The notes below the pieces were generated by a model. It was not told where the DNA came from, did not search any database, and saw only the letters and a list, made by a program, of their open reading frames with translations. Source: Dipteronia dyeriana (lineage: Eukaryota > Streptophyta > Magnoliopsida > Sapindales > Sapindaceae). From it: a stretch of 64,000 nucleotides of DNA. The stretch lies in the NCBI GenBank assembly GCA_032871835.1, contig CM065300.1, forward strand, positions 70,505,192 to 70,569,191, in the 5' to 3' direction. Below, piece by piece: positions 1-11,535 of the stretch. Each line of letters starts with the position of its first letter. The first letter of the stretch is position 1. Both the position numbers and the translations under genes were made by a program.

Positions 1-285
1 TCTGACATCGCTGAGAGAGTCTTTTTGAATCCAAGCTCCAGGAGACAAGCAAACCGCCGGACGGCTTCACGCCGTATCTCGTCTTCGGAGAGAACATCCA
101 CGCAGAATTGTAGACGATGTCGACAACCAGGGCATAATTCGAGGAGATGTTCTAACCCAGCTTTTACTGATGAAGATTCGAGCAGAGTCATTCCTGAGAA
201 ATACAGACGCAAGTTTAGTATCTGTCATACTGTTGGTCACAACAGACAAACGTGCCCTACTAGAGACGGTGGGACCGTGGAATGA
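1..285 (+). pseudogene. Mutator-like (MuDR) transposase, C-terminal zinc-knuckle end
   Basis: The reading frame is open from the first base of the window and ends at a TGA at 283-285, so only the C-terminus of a longer gene is in view. It is basic at first, then carries a CCHC knuckle (CRRCRQPGHNSRRC) and about 40 residues later a second one ending ICHTVGHNRQTC. Paired knuckles of this type close the MURA/MuDR transposases, where they are thought to bind DNA. The second knuckle has Phe (KFSIC) where its first Cys should be. The DUF1985/Ulp1 gene that starts convergently 240 bases downstream is the usual second gene of plant Kaonashi-type Mutator-like elements, which supports the call. Whether the rest of the transposase is intact lies outside the window. 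Confidence 0.75.
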
Positions 286-523
286 ATTGAGGAGTTATCA
301 TGATGACATTGTTATAATTTGAACTCGTATGACTTGTTAAGTAACTGAAATGCAATTGTATTTAAATATGATTTGTATATATATAAATGTAAAAAAATTT
401 ATACAAAAGAATTGGTAAATATACAAAACTGTTGGTACATATACAAAGAATTTGTAAATATACAAAGTAATTGGAACATATAAAACAGAATTGGTACGTG
501 TACACATGAATTACTACAGAAAT
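286..523. repeat. Convergent intergenic gap with short tandem repeats
   Basis: This AT-rich spacer lies between the transposase end and the convergent protease-gene end. About 395-505 holds four or five degenerate copies of a unit of about 20 bases resembling tatacaaaNaattggtaaa. No gene is seen. Confidence 0.55.
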
Positions 524-3500
524 CTATACGGGCCTGAAGTTTACAAATATTTCAATCGTCATCTTCTCCCGAATGATCCCCATATCGTCTTCAGACCAAT
601 CGAAATCTTTTTTGTTCGCCAGTATGTACTCAATCAATCTCAACGTGTGGGGACCATAGTTACCCCTGAAATTGGACACATTAACAAGCGTTAATAAAAC
701 ATTAGGTTTATACTAATACAATCTTAAACTGACTATTACGTAATGTCTTACAATTGCTTCTGCTGGGGGACATGTTTTCCCGATACGACGTTGACATCAA
801 AGGGCTTACTTGTCTTCTCAAATTTCAACAGTCCTGCCGCTCATTTTGTATGAAACCCAGCCTGATGCAACATCAAGGGCACAAAGTAGTGCAACGGGGC
901 TACATACTGCTTTCGGATATGAGCTTGGACCTCCTGTCTCCAGGGGTCGACTATAAACATCTTCCAGCATGTGAGGTCCACAGTCACCAGCAACCAATGT
1001 TGGAGCCCAATGTTGCACGGTATTAGGATCTGGAAACGTCAACAACAGGTGTTAGGATGTACAAAGCCATTTATATATACAATTGCAAACCATGTCAAGT
1101 AACACTTACCATGTCAACCTCGTGCCACCGACGGCATCCAATCAGGGCACCCCCAAGGACCATTGTGAGGTCGTCATCCTTCCACCAAGACCTCAAAACA
1201 CTCCAACGGCTCGGGGTGATCTGCCCGCGAGAATCGCGAGGCATCATTTTCCTGTACTGGTGCTCCAGAAAGGACTGCAGAAATAAAAACACAAATTTAT
1301 TATTGTTTTCCATACATAAATAAAACAACGCGTTATCATTATTAATTTCAGTACTTACAAAAAATTGCGAGTCCAATATGTTAACCATTTGACTATACAC
1401 ATTCGGGAATTCCCGTTGATACTTCCGAAGAATATGGAGGTACGCGTCCATATGCTGGGAATATAAACACGTTAAGATATGTTAGGATGCTTACACATCT
1501 AAAACAAATACTGAAATCAGGATTTACGGTCTCACATACCTCATCATCAACATCCATGAAGTTGGTCTGCAACCGATGAAACCATACAGCATCAATAGGC
1601 TCCAGCAAATCAACATCATGTCTGCATTAATGTTCCATCAGTTACACATTTATATAATGCATTACAAGAAAATCGGCCACCTAAATAAAAATGAATTTTT
1701 CTTACAGTTCTCCATTTAAGTTCTTTTTGAAGGCTCGGTATGCCTTCAACTGGTCACCGTCCACCAGTCCCTGGGGACTAAATACGTGGTCAGGTCCCTC
1801 TACTATTACCCTTACCTTCTTAGGTCGGCACGGATCTGTGTACGGGCTAACCAACTGCCAACCACACTTCAGTACACGCATGTGCTGTCGAACTCTCCTC
1901 GACAGGGTGTGCTGAGATGAGGATGAGGGAGAGGGAGAGGGAGCCTGCTGCTCGAGGGGAGGTGGTGGGGGAACCTGCTGCTCGGTCAAAGGTGGAGGGG
2001 GAGAGGGATCCTGCTGCTCGCTAGGAGGTTGCGGGAGAGCCTGCTGCTCGGACCTCGGTGGAGGGGGAGCCTGCGAATCACTCTGAGTGGGAGGGGAAGC
2101 CTACTATTCACTCTGAGAGGGAGGGAGGCTAGTTGCTCGCTCAGAGGGGGAGAGGAGGGGGAGGGGGAAGGGAGGGGGAAGGGGAGACTGAGCCCCACTA
2201 TCTAGAAATGCCCTCCGGTATGTGGATCCTCTGTATGGGTCATGAAGCCCTGATTGCCCCCGATCAATGCAAATAACTCCCTATGTTGTTGCTGTCAATC
2301 CTCCTCGCTCTTTCGAAACAAATCTAGCAAATCTCGATGCTGTTGTTGTCAATCCTCCTCACTCTTCCGGAGGGCTTCACGCAACTCCTTCAAGTTTTGT
2401 TCTAAACGGGCCTGAAATCATGCAACTTTGTTAATACGAAAACAATCAACAACTCTTGTTAATAAAAAGAAAACCACCATCTTAACTTACCTCCCCATCA
2501 ATTCGAATGCCTGCACGGGAATCCCCAGTAGTGGAACCAGTTCCTGGGGTGGTAAACCGAACCAGCCTCACTCGCTGAGGAGACGGCTCAGATTCGCCAA
2601 TGTCCATGCCTCTGAAATCTGGACCTGTAGGGTCAGAAACCTCCGCCTCAGTACACCTCCCATCCTCACCCTCATTCTCGGGACGAAATGCACTTGTAGT
2701 CGGCTCAGGGAGAGTAGGAAGGTGAACCCTATCGTCCTACACATACGGGCTCCCCCCTCACTTAGGCCTTCAAAGTACGGGGCCACCGCCTCAGCTGCTA
2801 TGGGCACGATTTTCGTCCTCGCCGACATCTGAAAGCGTAGTTAGATGAATGTCATTGTTACTTATCGTAAGTAATATAAATTACTTAACAAAAAAATAAA
2901 TTACCCTAGCACTAAAAATCTTCTCCAGCTTCTTCCTTCTAGGTTGTTTGGTCAACTCCCACTTCAACAACCGAGGGGAAATGTCTGTAACCCTTCGAGT
3001 CCCAAAAACGACGCCCAGTTGGGGGATCACCTCAAAAGCAAATATCTGTATCAAAGATACGTACAGTTATAATCCAAAACAATTTTGGATTAAAAATTAA
3101 ATGTACATGTTGTAAATGCAATTCCTTACCAAAAAGGCGTGTGATAGACCGTAGATGTTGTGCCCCTCCACGGAATGTCCAACATCGCCCTGTGACTGTT
3201 GCCATCTCTCCTCACGACGTCGCGGTAAGGCATGCTTGAATAAAAATATAGAATGCCTATAGACGTGGGCACCCCACGGAAAGGAAACGAAGGCATTGAG
3301 GTCCTCTACCAATCGAAACTGCCAAACTGGAATCTTCGATCTCTTGTCCACCCCCATCAGTATCCAGTTCAACATGTAAATAAGGCACAACTTCACAACA
3401 TCGTATGCCTATTGAAACTCTCCCTGGGTAAGAACAACCCTCAAGTCATCCAACGATACCTCAGCATGTCCAGGAAAGTACCGTTGATGTATGCCATTCT

Positions 3501-4950
3501 CAACTGCAACATACATACTCGTGTCCGGTACGACTCCAAAACGTAATCCAGTGATGAGGCTAAATTTCACCTTCGAAAACCTCACCACATGGTTCCCTAA
3601 CAAGAACCGAATCTCATCTGTCGGCCCGTCGTGGTCAAACTCTTGCAACACCAGCTGATGAATAACACCACCCGAAAACTTCAGCTCCCGGTGCATCGAC
3701 ATGAAATGCCCAAAACAAGAGCCCATGAACCGACGTCGATCCTCAACAACAAACTCTTCAGGGACCCAATTAAGTGCATCGTCTATACGGGCGAGGGTTT
3801 TAAAATGGTCGTGTCGGGTCAATTTTCCCTTGAACCAATCTCCCTCTGCAGTTTTAAGCAATTCCTTCATACTGCTCGTCATCTGCAATGTCACAGAAAC
3901 AATACATCAGTAAACTGCACAAAAATTCTAAAATATTCTCGATCGTTTGAAACAAATTCTCGATACTTTTAAAATATTCTCGATCCTTTGAAAAAGTTGT
4001 CGATTTGTTTAAAAAGTTCTCGATCTTTTGCAAATAGGTTCGATCCTTTGAAATTAGTCTCGATCCTTTGTAAACCCTCTCGATTCATTGAAAAATCTTC
4101 TCGATCATTTGAAAAAGTTCTCGACCTTTTGACAAACATTCTCGATCGTTTGAAAATACTCTCGATCCTTTGAAAAATCTCTCGATCCTTTGAAAAATCT
4201 CTTGATTCTTTGAAAAATGTTCTCGATCAATTTAAAAAATCTCGACACTTTGAAAATATTCTCGAACCCTTACGAAAATTGTCTCGATCCTTTGAAAAAC
4301 CTCTTGATTCTTGAAAAATCTTCTTGGTCATTTTCTAAAATCTGGACCTTTTGAAAAACGTTCTCGATCGTTTGAAAACATTCTCGATACTTTGAAAATA
4401 GTCTTGATACTTTGAAAATAGTCTCGATACATTGACAAACCTCTCGATACTTTGACAAACCTCTCGATTCTTTGAAAAGTCTTTTCGATTCGATAACAAA
4501 TCTTCTCGATTCGATCATTTTAAAAAACCTCGATCCTTTGAAAAACAATCTCGATCGTTATCATAATATTTTCGATCGTTTTCAAAAATTCTCGATCCTT
4601 TCAAAATAGTCTCGATCCTTTGAAAAACCTCTCGATTCTATGAAAAATATTCTCGATCATTTAACAAAAGCTCGATCACTTTGAAAAACATTCTCGATCA
4701 CTTTGAAAAACCTCTCAAATCTTTCTAAAAAATTTCCTCGATCTCGCTTGAAATATTCTCGATTTATTTTTATTTCAAAACAAAAATTGCTCGATACCAG
4801 AATATTGAACCTCATTTCAAACCCAAACCAAAACCACAACCAGTGTCAACCCTAATCTACAATTTCAATCAACAGAACAAGTCTAAAATGCAATGATAAG
4901 TTATGAACAACAAATCGAAAAATAAAACAAACTGAACTTACCTCTGCCAT
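524..4950 (-). pseudogene. DUF1985 / Ulp1-like cysteine protease gene of a Mutator-like element, decayed
   Basis: This spliced minus-strand gene can be followed through about ten exons. A tiny first exon (ATGGCAGAG, 4942-4950) is followed by exon 2 at 3130-3882, holding DUF1985 (KVKFSLITGLRFG, LVEDLNAFVSFPWG). Further exons lie near 2905-3045, 2491-2828 (acidic), 1706-2411 (Pro/Ser-rich), 1551-1621 and about 1320-1455. The C48 protease region covers about 1090-1280, 740-1037 and 524-670. GT-AG borders fit. The catalytic His (LQHWLLVTVDL) and Asp (FIVDPW) are visible. Breaks: in-frame TAG at 3409-3411; a frameshift near 2750 beside a G run; TGA at 841-843; and the expected catalytic Cys is Tyr (RGNYGPHTLRLIEYIL, codon 656-658). 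Ulp1 family members cleave SUMO; in these transposons the role is unknown. The gene is very unlikely to give an active protease. Confidence 0.8.
3920..4765. repeat. Degenerate minisatellite, about 20-bp unit, in intron 1 of the Ulp1-type gene
   Basis: About 40 imperfect head-to-tail copies of a unit close to ctcgatcctttgaaaaat, varying mostly from 17 to 24 bases, fill almost the whole interval between exon 1 (4942-4950) and exon 2 (3882) of the minus-strand DUF1985/Ulp1 gene. Copies differ by point changes and small indels, so the array is old or was never homogenised. Long open frames across it on the minus strand are by-products of the repeat. Confidence 0.85.
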
Positions 4951-5820
4951 CGCTGCGAAATGTACTGTATTGCCGTTCCGGTCAATAAGTTATCGATTTC
5001 CTCGCCGTCGATTCGTTGTCGTCGGTTTCTTTCTCGGTTTCTTTCTCACTGTTGCTTTTCTCAGACTCACAAAACGACAACTTTTCTCTCTTTTTCAATT
5101 TTATCGGGGTATTCTCGTCTCTTTACGTTAAATGGTGCCTTTTAAACTTACATTACTTTACTGGTGATATTTACACAATACCCCTCTCAAATAGTTCCAT
5201 TTATTTTTCGAGCCCTTTACCAACCTTATAACTATCAATGTCTCGCTTTGGTACTCACAGAAACTGTTTGGTGTGATACCATTCTTTTTTTGGAAACCAC
5301 CTTTTCTTTGAACATTAAACTGTTTTTCAAAATCAAAGTGGTTTTCAAATTACACTTAGACTGGCTTCCAAATTTTCCAAAATTTTATTGTTATAATACC
5401 CACGTGGATACCATAGCCAAGCTCGATCTATTAATATCATAAATCAAAGTTAGTTTGAACTGCCCACACACCAATATCATAAATCAAGTTATCTCGTTTG
5501 TGACATTTGTAGTTTACTGATATTACTGATCGGAAGTGAACCTTTTTTAAATGAGCAATAATTCAATGGTTATTAATCTTGCGAATTGTAAACCAAGTGA
5601 GTTTTCAATGTCTTCACCCATCTTTGGCAGCTAGAAAGCGATGTCGTTATATATATATAATATTAATTTTGTATATATATATATTTTTTAATAATATAAT
5701 TTAAAAATATATATCTCCAACGGTCTATCCCAGTTGATGGACGGTTGGTGATTGCTCGATAACAACTTCTCCTTTTTCTCCTCCTTCTGCTTCTTTTTCC
5801 TTTACTTCTTCCGGATATCT
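4951..5820. other. Upstream region of the Ulp1-type gene, likely including the Mutator terminal inverted repeat
   Basis: No gene is seen. About 5090-5225 has, read on the minus strand, GAGGGGTATTGTGTAAATATC and a second GGGGTATT-like stretch, which resemble Mutator-like terminal repeats, so the element probably ends here. The other end is outside the window, so the TIR cannot be confirmed. 5647-5715 is TA-rich low complexity. Confidence 0.4.
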
Positions 5821-6915
5821 TAGGGCTGGCAATTCGGGTTCATGGGTCGGGTTGACCTCAACCCGACACGACCCGAATAATATTAACCCTTAACCCGACA
5901 CGACCCGTTTAATTAAGCGGGTTAACCTTTTAAAACCCAAAACGATACGAATAAATATACGGGTTATACGGGTTGACCCGTAACACGTTTAATAATCTAA
6001 TCGGGGTTATAATGGGTCGGGTTTCAGCTGTGTGACCCGTTTAACCCGAACCCGTTTGACACGGATAGTGTTGTATTGATGAGACCAAACCAAACAAAAT
6101 TACAAATGACAGTGTAACGGATTCACATGTTTCCCGTGAATAAAAACACATATTCAAATGGATTCAAATGGCAGTGTAACAGAATATTCTAACAGATTCA
6201 CTAATAAAAACATAGGTTTCCACCGCCGTGAAGATTGATGAACAAGATCGACCAAAATCCGCCGCCGTGAATTAAAGGAGTCAAGCTCGACCAAGATCCG
6301 TCGTCGTCTCTCCAAATCGGTCGCACGTCAGTTGCCGCTGCTCTTCGGCATCGTCGCAGCTTCGTTGCACCAACAACCTAATCCCACCCAGAATCCATCG
6401 ATCGTCGGTCGCCGCTGCTCCGTCTCAGTTTCGTCGATCATCAGTCGCCACTGCTCCGCCATCGATTTCAGTCACCGCTGGTCAGATTTCCACCGCTGGT
6501 CATCAGTCGCAGATCTGAAATTTAAAATAAAATAGATCATAGTGAAAGGAAGAAAAAATAGAAAGAGTGAAAGGGAGAGAGTGAGAGGTGATTTTGGTGA
6601 AGTTAGGGTTAAGGATTTGAGAGTGTTTAGTCTGATGGCTGTTGTTGTAACCTAAAGAATGTTTTTATATAGTATGCCAAAAGTCATTTATAACCCTTGT
6701 AATAAGAACAATTATAAATGTATTTATATGACTAAACGGGTTAAACGGGTCACCCGTGAACCCGTTTAGTCAAACCCGACACGACCCATATAATAAACGG
6801 GTTACACGAGTTGACCCGATTATGACCCGAACCCGTTAAGAAGCCAACCCAACCCGTTTAAGTACCTCGGGTTCGTGTCGGGTTGGCGGGTTACGGGTCA
6901 ATTTTGCCAGCTCTA
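5821..6915. mobile_element. hAT-like non-autonomous element, GGGTT/AACCC-rich
   Basis: Terminal inverted repeats TAGGGCTGGCAA (left) and TTGCCAGCTCTA (right) bound a 1.1 kb element. Both subterminal regions, about 200 bases each, are dense in GGGTT, ACCCG and CGGGT motifs in opposite orientation. The centre (6230-6650) is GC-richer with CCGCCGTGA, GTCGCC and CACCGCTG runs and no recognisable protein; the open frame at 6332-6535 is low complexity. TAGGG-type ends with such subterminal repeats are usual for plant hAT elements. No 8-bp target duplication is visible (ggatatct left, aataccat right), so one end may have changed after insertion. Confidence 0.7.
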
Positions 6916-7159
6916 AATACCATCATCTCGGTCTTCGTCTTGTTTTTCTGTGAACCAACTAAAATGTTGATTTTGATCTAGAACAAACCGTATGAGATGT
7001 TCTGGTTGATTTACAAAATAAACACTATAAAATTCTTTGCATTAATCCAAATATCCAATGTTACATTGTGAAAGGCAGAGGAAGTGATTTTATTCTTACA
7101 GACCTTCAAAGAATTGGAAGATAGAAGAAAATGATTCATGGAGACCTTCGGACTTGGAG
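6916..7159. other. Spacer between two hAT-like elements
   Basis: Ordinary AT-rich sequence. If the downstream MITE (7160-7712) is ignored, short gene-like stretches continue across it, but no protein is recognised. Confidence 0.4.
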
Positions 7160-7712
7160 TAGGGATGGCAACGGGTCGAGTTCGGGTGGGTTTTGTAAAA
7201 TTCAAACCTTCACCCGAGAAAATTTTCCTCACACACGTCCTGAACCCGCTGGTTATGGCTGCACCCATACCCTCACCCGCGAACCCACGAAACAATGTTG
7301 GTTCATGGGTGGATGCTTCACCCACGGGATACCCACAAACCCGCAACCCTCGAACCCGCGAATCCGCGATTTGTTATTTGTAAATTTCCACATGTAATCA
7401 CCTATTGAATACTTAATTTAATTAAATTTTCATTTCTAATTCCATACTTGATACATTACAAAACAATAATAGCTATAAAAATAAAACGACTAAAAATAAT
7501 TCAAATGTCTATGTATGTTTATATATAAGTATTTTATTTATACGGGTTCGCGGGTTCTTTGTTTTTCCAACCTACACCAGCCCGCGAACCCACTGGGTTT
7601 TTCATTAATCTGGTTTATGGGTCCGCGGATCATAAATTCACCATCCACACCCGACCTAACAGGGTCGGGTTTGGGCGGATGCCCGTGGGTGCGGATCAAA
7701 TTGTCATCCTTA
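7160..7712. mobile_element. hAT-type MITE with perfect 8-bp target duplication
   Basis: The 553-base element begins TAGGGATGGCAA and ends TTGTCATCCTTA (10 of 12 bases match as inverted repeats). It is flanked by a perfect direct repeat acttggag at 7152-7159 and 7713-7720. An 8-bp target duplication and TAGGG ends define the hAT superfamily. The subterminal parts are rich in GGGTTCG and CGAACCC. Open frames inside come from these repeats and there is no transposase. The perfect duplication suggests a rather recent insertion. Confidence 0.9.
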
Positions 7713-7910
7713 ACTTGGAGTTCACCTTTGAACATTTTCTAGAATCTAATGATGAGAGATTTAGACTGCCTGACGTGGCTTCTTCTTCGGTATATTTGTG
7801 AAAGTTTAATTTTCTAGTTAAGTGATTGTAAAAAAAATCCAAAAATAAAATTTAGACCAGTAATATGAAATAAACATCTTTCACTGCAACAAACATCCGT
7901 AAATAATTTT
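7713..7910. other. Spacer between hAT MITE and Mutator-like element
   Basis: Contains the right copy of the hAT target duplication (7713-7720) and the left copy of the Mutator-like target duplication aataatttt (7902-7910). Nothing else is recognised. Confidence 0.5.
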
Positions 7911-8629
7911 AGGTTTTATTGGAAACTAACTCATTCGGAGGTTCAAGTTAACAACTAACATTTTAAAAAAAAAATTGTAAAACTAACTTTTTTTTATGTG
8001 TAAATACCACTATACCCTTACTTACTCAGTCTTTCATTTATACTTTACCTACCCTTTCTATACCCTATTATTCCCATTATTTTCCTCTTATTTCCACCTC
8101 TCTCCACCATAACACACCACTTACTCGGGTTTTCTCCCACTTCCTCTCCATTTTTTTTTCTTTTGTTCTCTCTTCCTCCATTTCGAATTTGTAGTAATTA
8201 TTTACATTCTCCACCATTGAGAAACTCGAAATTATTCATCCATCATAAGGGTTCCTTCTATTCAAGCTTTGAGGTGAGTTTTTTTTTTACCTTTATATTT
8301 TACACATATCTTCAATCTCGGATTTAATTGATTGGTGTTTTTTTTTGTGGAAATAGTTTACATTTACATAATAAAGTATGGGTCTTGTGTGTATTTGATT
8401 TTGTTGTGATCAATTTTAAGTTTAAACATAAATATTAAGTTTATTTCTATTTTGAATCTCTTTTTTACTTTGATTTGTGTATTAGGGTTGTTTATTTTTG
8501 TGAAAATAGTTGATATGAATGTAATAGAGCATGGGTGGTCTTGTTTGAATTTGATGTTGGTATGGTTAATTTTCTATTGTTGTATTCAATCTAGACAATT
8601 GTCAGTTTTTTTTAAAAAAAAGTGTCCAG

Positions 8630-8870
8630 CACTGTTTTCCAAACTGCGTTGGGAATTCCCAACGCAGTTAAGAATTCCTAACGCAAACGCTTTGTTAGGA
8701 ATTCTGCGTTAGGAATTCCTAACTGTGTTGGGAATTCCAAACAACGTTAGGATTTCCTAACGAAGATGGGAATTTCCAACGCAGTTAAGAATTCCCAACA
8801 AAGTGTTGGGAATCTATAACTTTGTTAGGAATCCCTAACTCTGTTGAGAATTCTTAACTCTATTGCTAAA
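8630..8870. repeat. Palindromic minisatellite centred on GAATTC (left block)
   Basis: About a dozen units of the kind GTTAGGAATTCCTAAC or GTTGGGAATTCCCAAC are joined by short gcag/gtgt linkers. 8644-8667 is a perfect 24-base palindrome (GTTGGGAATTCCCAAC flanked by CTGC and GCAG) and 8708-8723 a perfect 16-base one. Each unit can form a hairpin. The same unit recurs at 10085-10215 within the same element. Confidence 0.85.
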
Positions 8871-9000
8871 ATTTTCAGCGGCTTCCAGATTAAACATAGT
8901 TTGAATTTATAATATTTTGTTAATTCACTGTACCATGAGTTTAAAATATTTATTTAGGAATTTAATCATTAATTTCTTATTCATTTAGAAGGTGGGTTGC

Positions 9001-9255
9001 ATGGATAAAGTTTGGTTTGTTGTTTTATACGATAGGAAATGGAGTGAAAGTGGTAGGAAGTTCAAGTATGAATCTGAAAAGTAAAGAGTAATTTCAGTAT
9101 CAAGGGAAACATCGTATGAATCATTACAAGACATCATATCTTGTCTTGTTAATGTCAATCCAAATGAAAGTGTGGTAGATGCGAAGGATTAGGACACAAT
9201 AGGTACAAATGTAAGACACCGATTCCTTTGCCCGATCAAGGTGGAAACCCATGAG
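9001..9255 (+). pseudogene. Mutator-like transposase remnant: N-terminal segment joined to C-terminal zinc knuckle
   Basis: From the ATG at 9001 the frame reads MDKVWFVVLYDRKWSESG, a TAA, and then VISVSRETSYESLQDIISCL in the same frame. This is the pattern of the N-terminal region of plant MuDR-type transposases. At about 9180, in another frame, it is followed directly by CEGLGHNRYKCKTP, the second half of a CCHC knuckle that normally closes these proteins. The catalytic core of roughly 500 residues that should separate them is missing, so this is an internal-deletion derivative. It cannot make an active transposase. Confidence 0.65.
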
Positions 9256-10084
9256 GTATAATAAACATGTTTAATAAATATGTTGTTGAGTGTTGCTATT
9301 TAATTTTGTTAAATGTGTAAAAAAAATAAATATGTTGTATCATTTTTTATCTATTAATGTTTTGTATTTATTTGTAGGTACCTAGATGGCATGATATGTT
9401 GTTTATGTAGTATTCATAAAAATGTTGGAAGTGTGTTATGTTGGAAATGTTGCTACATTTTGTATACATTTGCTAGAAGTGTTGTGTAATGTTGTCAGTA
9501 TTGCTTGGTACATTATTACATTTGCTTGGTACATTTTATGTATAATGTTAATTGATTTCATGGAAGTTGTGTGATGTTAACTAGAGTGTTGGTTGGTACA
9601 CTTGTGTTGGTTAATGTTAACGGATTGCTTGGTACAAAGTGTTGCTAAATAGTTGCCTAAATAATTGCTTTCATGTCGAAATAGTTGCTTGATAACAACA
9701 ACATCAATTGAAACCACCAATACAATTCATTACTGTCCACAAGAAGTCTCAATGACAAACAATACAAGTGACAAAATAATGATGAAATATCATATTGTGT
9801 ACTTTTACAATTTTGCCAGTGCACTTTGTTAAAGATTGCACAAATTCTATTCATGTCTAAATTCTTTCAAAAACATAGAAAAAATCTGTAACATTTTGTT
9901 ACATTCAACAAAAGAAACAGTTGACGAAGTGCTGTTTATCTTCGCTAGGAAATGGTCTGAAACCTTTACTAACAAATCAACCTCTTCTCCCATTCTCCTG
10001 AAATATAACATAAAATCATTAAAAAAAAATCGAATCAATACACATGTTATAACTGAAGTCTTCCTAATATAAAAAAACCCCATT
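9256..10084. other. Internal AT-rich region of the Mutator-like element
   Basis: Carries short TTGGTACA / GTTGCTTGGTACA repeats at about 9415-9640. No protein is recognised in either strand; the small open frames near 9836-10107 show no known motif. Confidence 0.4.
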
Positions 10085-10215
10085 GGAGTTATGCATTCCA
10101 AGCGCAATTTAGAATTTCAAACTGAGTTAGGAAATCCTATATCCAAACTCGGTTAGGAATTCCTAACTCTGTTTGGAATTCCTAACAGAGTTTGGAAATT
10201 CTTAACTCTTCATTT
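10085..10215. repeat. Palindromic minisatellite centred on GAATTC (right block)
   Basis: Five or six units of the same kind as 8630-8870. The perfect palindrome GTTAGGAATTCCTAAC is at 10152-10167, identical to the one at 8708-8723. Confidence 0.8.
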
Positions 10216-11270
10216 AAACAGGTACGGTATGATATTTGTGACTATTTAAACTCATCATTTTTAAAAGATCTGCATGAAAGAGTACATACCAAATCCACAT
10301 CACGGGTAAGTATCTAATTCAACAGTTCAAGAGTGAGAAATCTGATCCTCCATCATAAAATAAGATGCTAGTCAAGGAAACAAGATCCACAACTAGTTTG
10401 CCATGATCTTCAGGGCAATTTAATATCAGCAACTACATAAGCATTGTTCTTTACAGTAGAATTGAAAATACACATTGAGCTATAGAAACTCAAGAGATTG
10501 GAAACTTATAAGCTAAAATATTTAAAACATAAACAAGCTATTAAGACCTCATTTTTATTTTTTTTAAATACAAAAAATTTTATTTAGTTGCACGGATATC
10601 AATTCCGGATCCTTAACATCTCTCGGTAACCTTTCAGCTATTTTAGTTGTCTAATTCAAATTAGAAGATTAAAAACAAATTAACCATAAAAAATCCTAAA
10701 CTAATTCTAAATTTTATAGCTTGACAATTAAACAAATAAAATCTTAACTCCATTTCATTTCCAAGAAAGCTATACATAATTTGTTTTTTAAAATCTTCAT
10801 ATTTATTTCAAAATTTCAGTTGTTTCATTCCTACCTTAGCACGAATGGAGATGTGGATATCTTGAATTTGTGTGTTCAGAGGCTACATAGACTAATGTTC
10901 TAATATGCAAAATAGCACCCAACAAAAACTTAAAATCTTTCAATTTACTTAACATCAATAACGAATAGATAAGGGATGTTTAGGCCATCCCAGAATCAAT
11001 GTCGTAAAAAAATAAATTTCTTGTGGCGTGTTTCCAGTTATAACTCTTCCAAACAATAAATTTGTCCGGTTACTACACTACTGCAACAAACAACTCACAT
11101 ACAAATTATTAATTAAGTGAACAACTGTTGAAGACATTGCCTAAACTGAAGGGAAAAATAAAACAATGAAGGATTTTTAGAGATTTGTAGTTCAATTTAG
11201 GGATTTTTCAAACTACGAAAATTAGGGTTCTAATTCAAAAACATTTCAAATGTCTGTTTGAGAGAGATGA
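10216..11270. other. Non-coding internal region of the Mutator-like element
   Basis: AT-rich, with no recognisable gene, RNA or repeat beyond homopolymer runs. Confidence 0.4.
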
Positions 11271-11272
11271 AA

Positions 11273-11535
11273 CGTTTTTTTTTTTGAAAAGGCATGATAT
11301 TAAAAAAAAGGCCAAATAAAGCCACACAAACAAGCAACAACATAGTCACATGAGCAAAAAGGCCCCAAACACCACAAAACGAAACCTACAAAGCAAAGCC
11401 AAAACAAACACAAAAAAGCCAAAACAGAAGCACAAAGCATGGACCAAGGCAACCGCAGAGGACATCCAAAAGAACCTCAACAGGGAACAAAACAAAAACA
11501 AAACACCGAAGATGAAAAATCAACAAACCTTTTAG
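11273..11535 (-). mobile_element. Probable 5'-truncated LINE 3' end with poly(A), inside the Mutator-like element
   Basis: Read on the minus strand the segment is T/G-rich (tgttttgtttttgttttg), passes tttggcctttttttttaat and ends in about a dozen A residues after atgccttttc. That is the style of plant L1-type LINE 3' untranslated ends. No reverse transcriptase is present and no target duplication could be recognised. A plain low-complexity tract is the alternative. Confidence 0.4.

Noticed and set aside
3920..4765. CRISPR-like array
   Set aside because: Units are directly adjacent with no unique spacers, are degenerate, and lie in a plant transposon intron; it is a minisatellite.
4270..4839. 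Minus-strand open frames of 60-92 codons
   Set aside because: They read through the minisatellite and consist of repeated Ser/Arg/Phe words; no domain.
5821..6915. Interstitial telomeric repeat
   Set aside because: The words are GGGTT/ACCCG with varying spacers in both orientations, not runs of the plant telomere heptamer; they belong to hAT-like subterminal regions.
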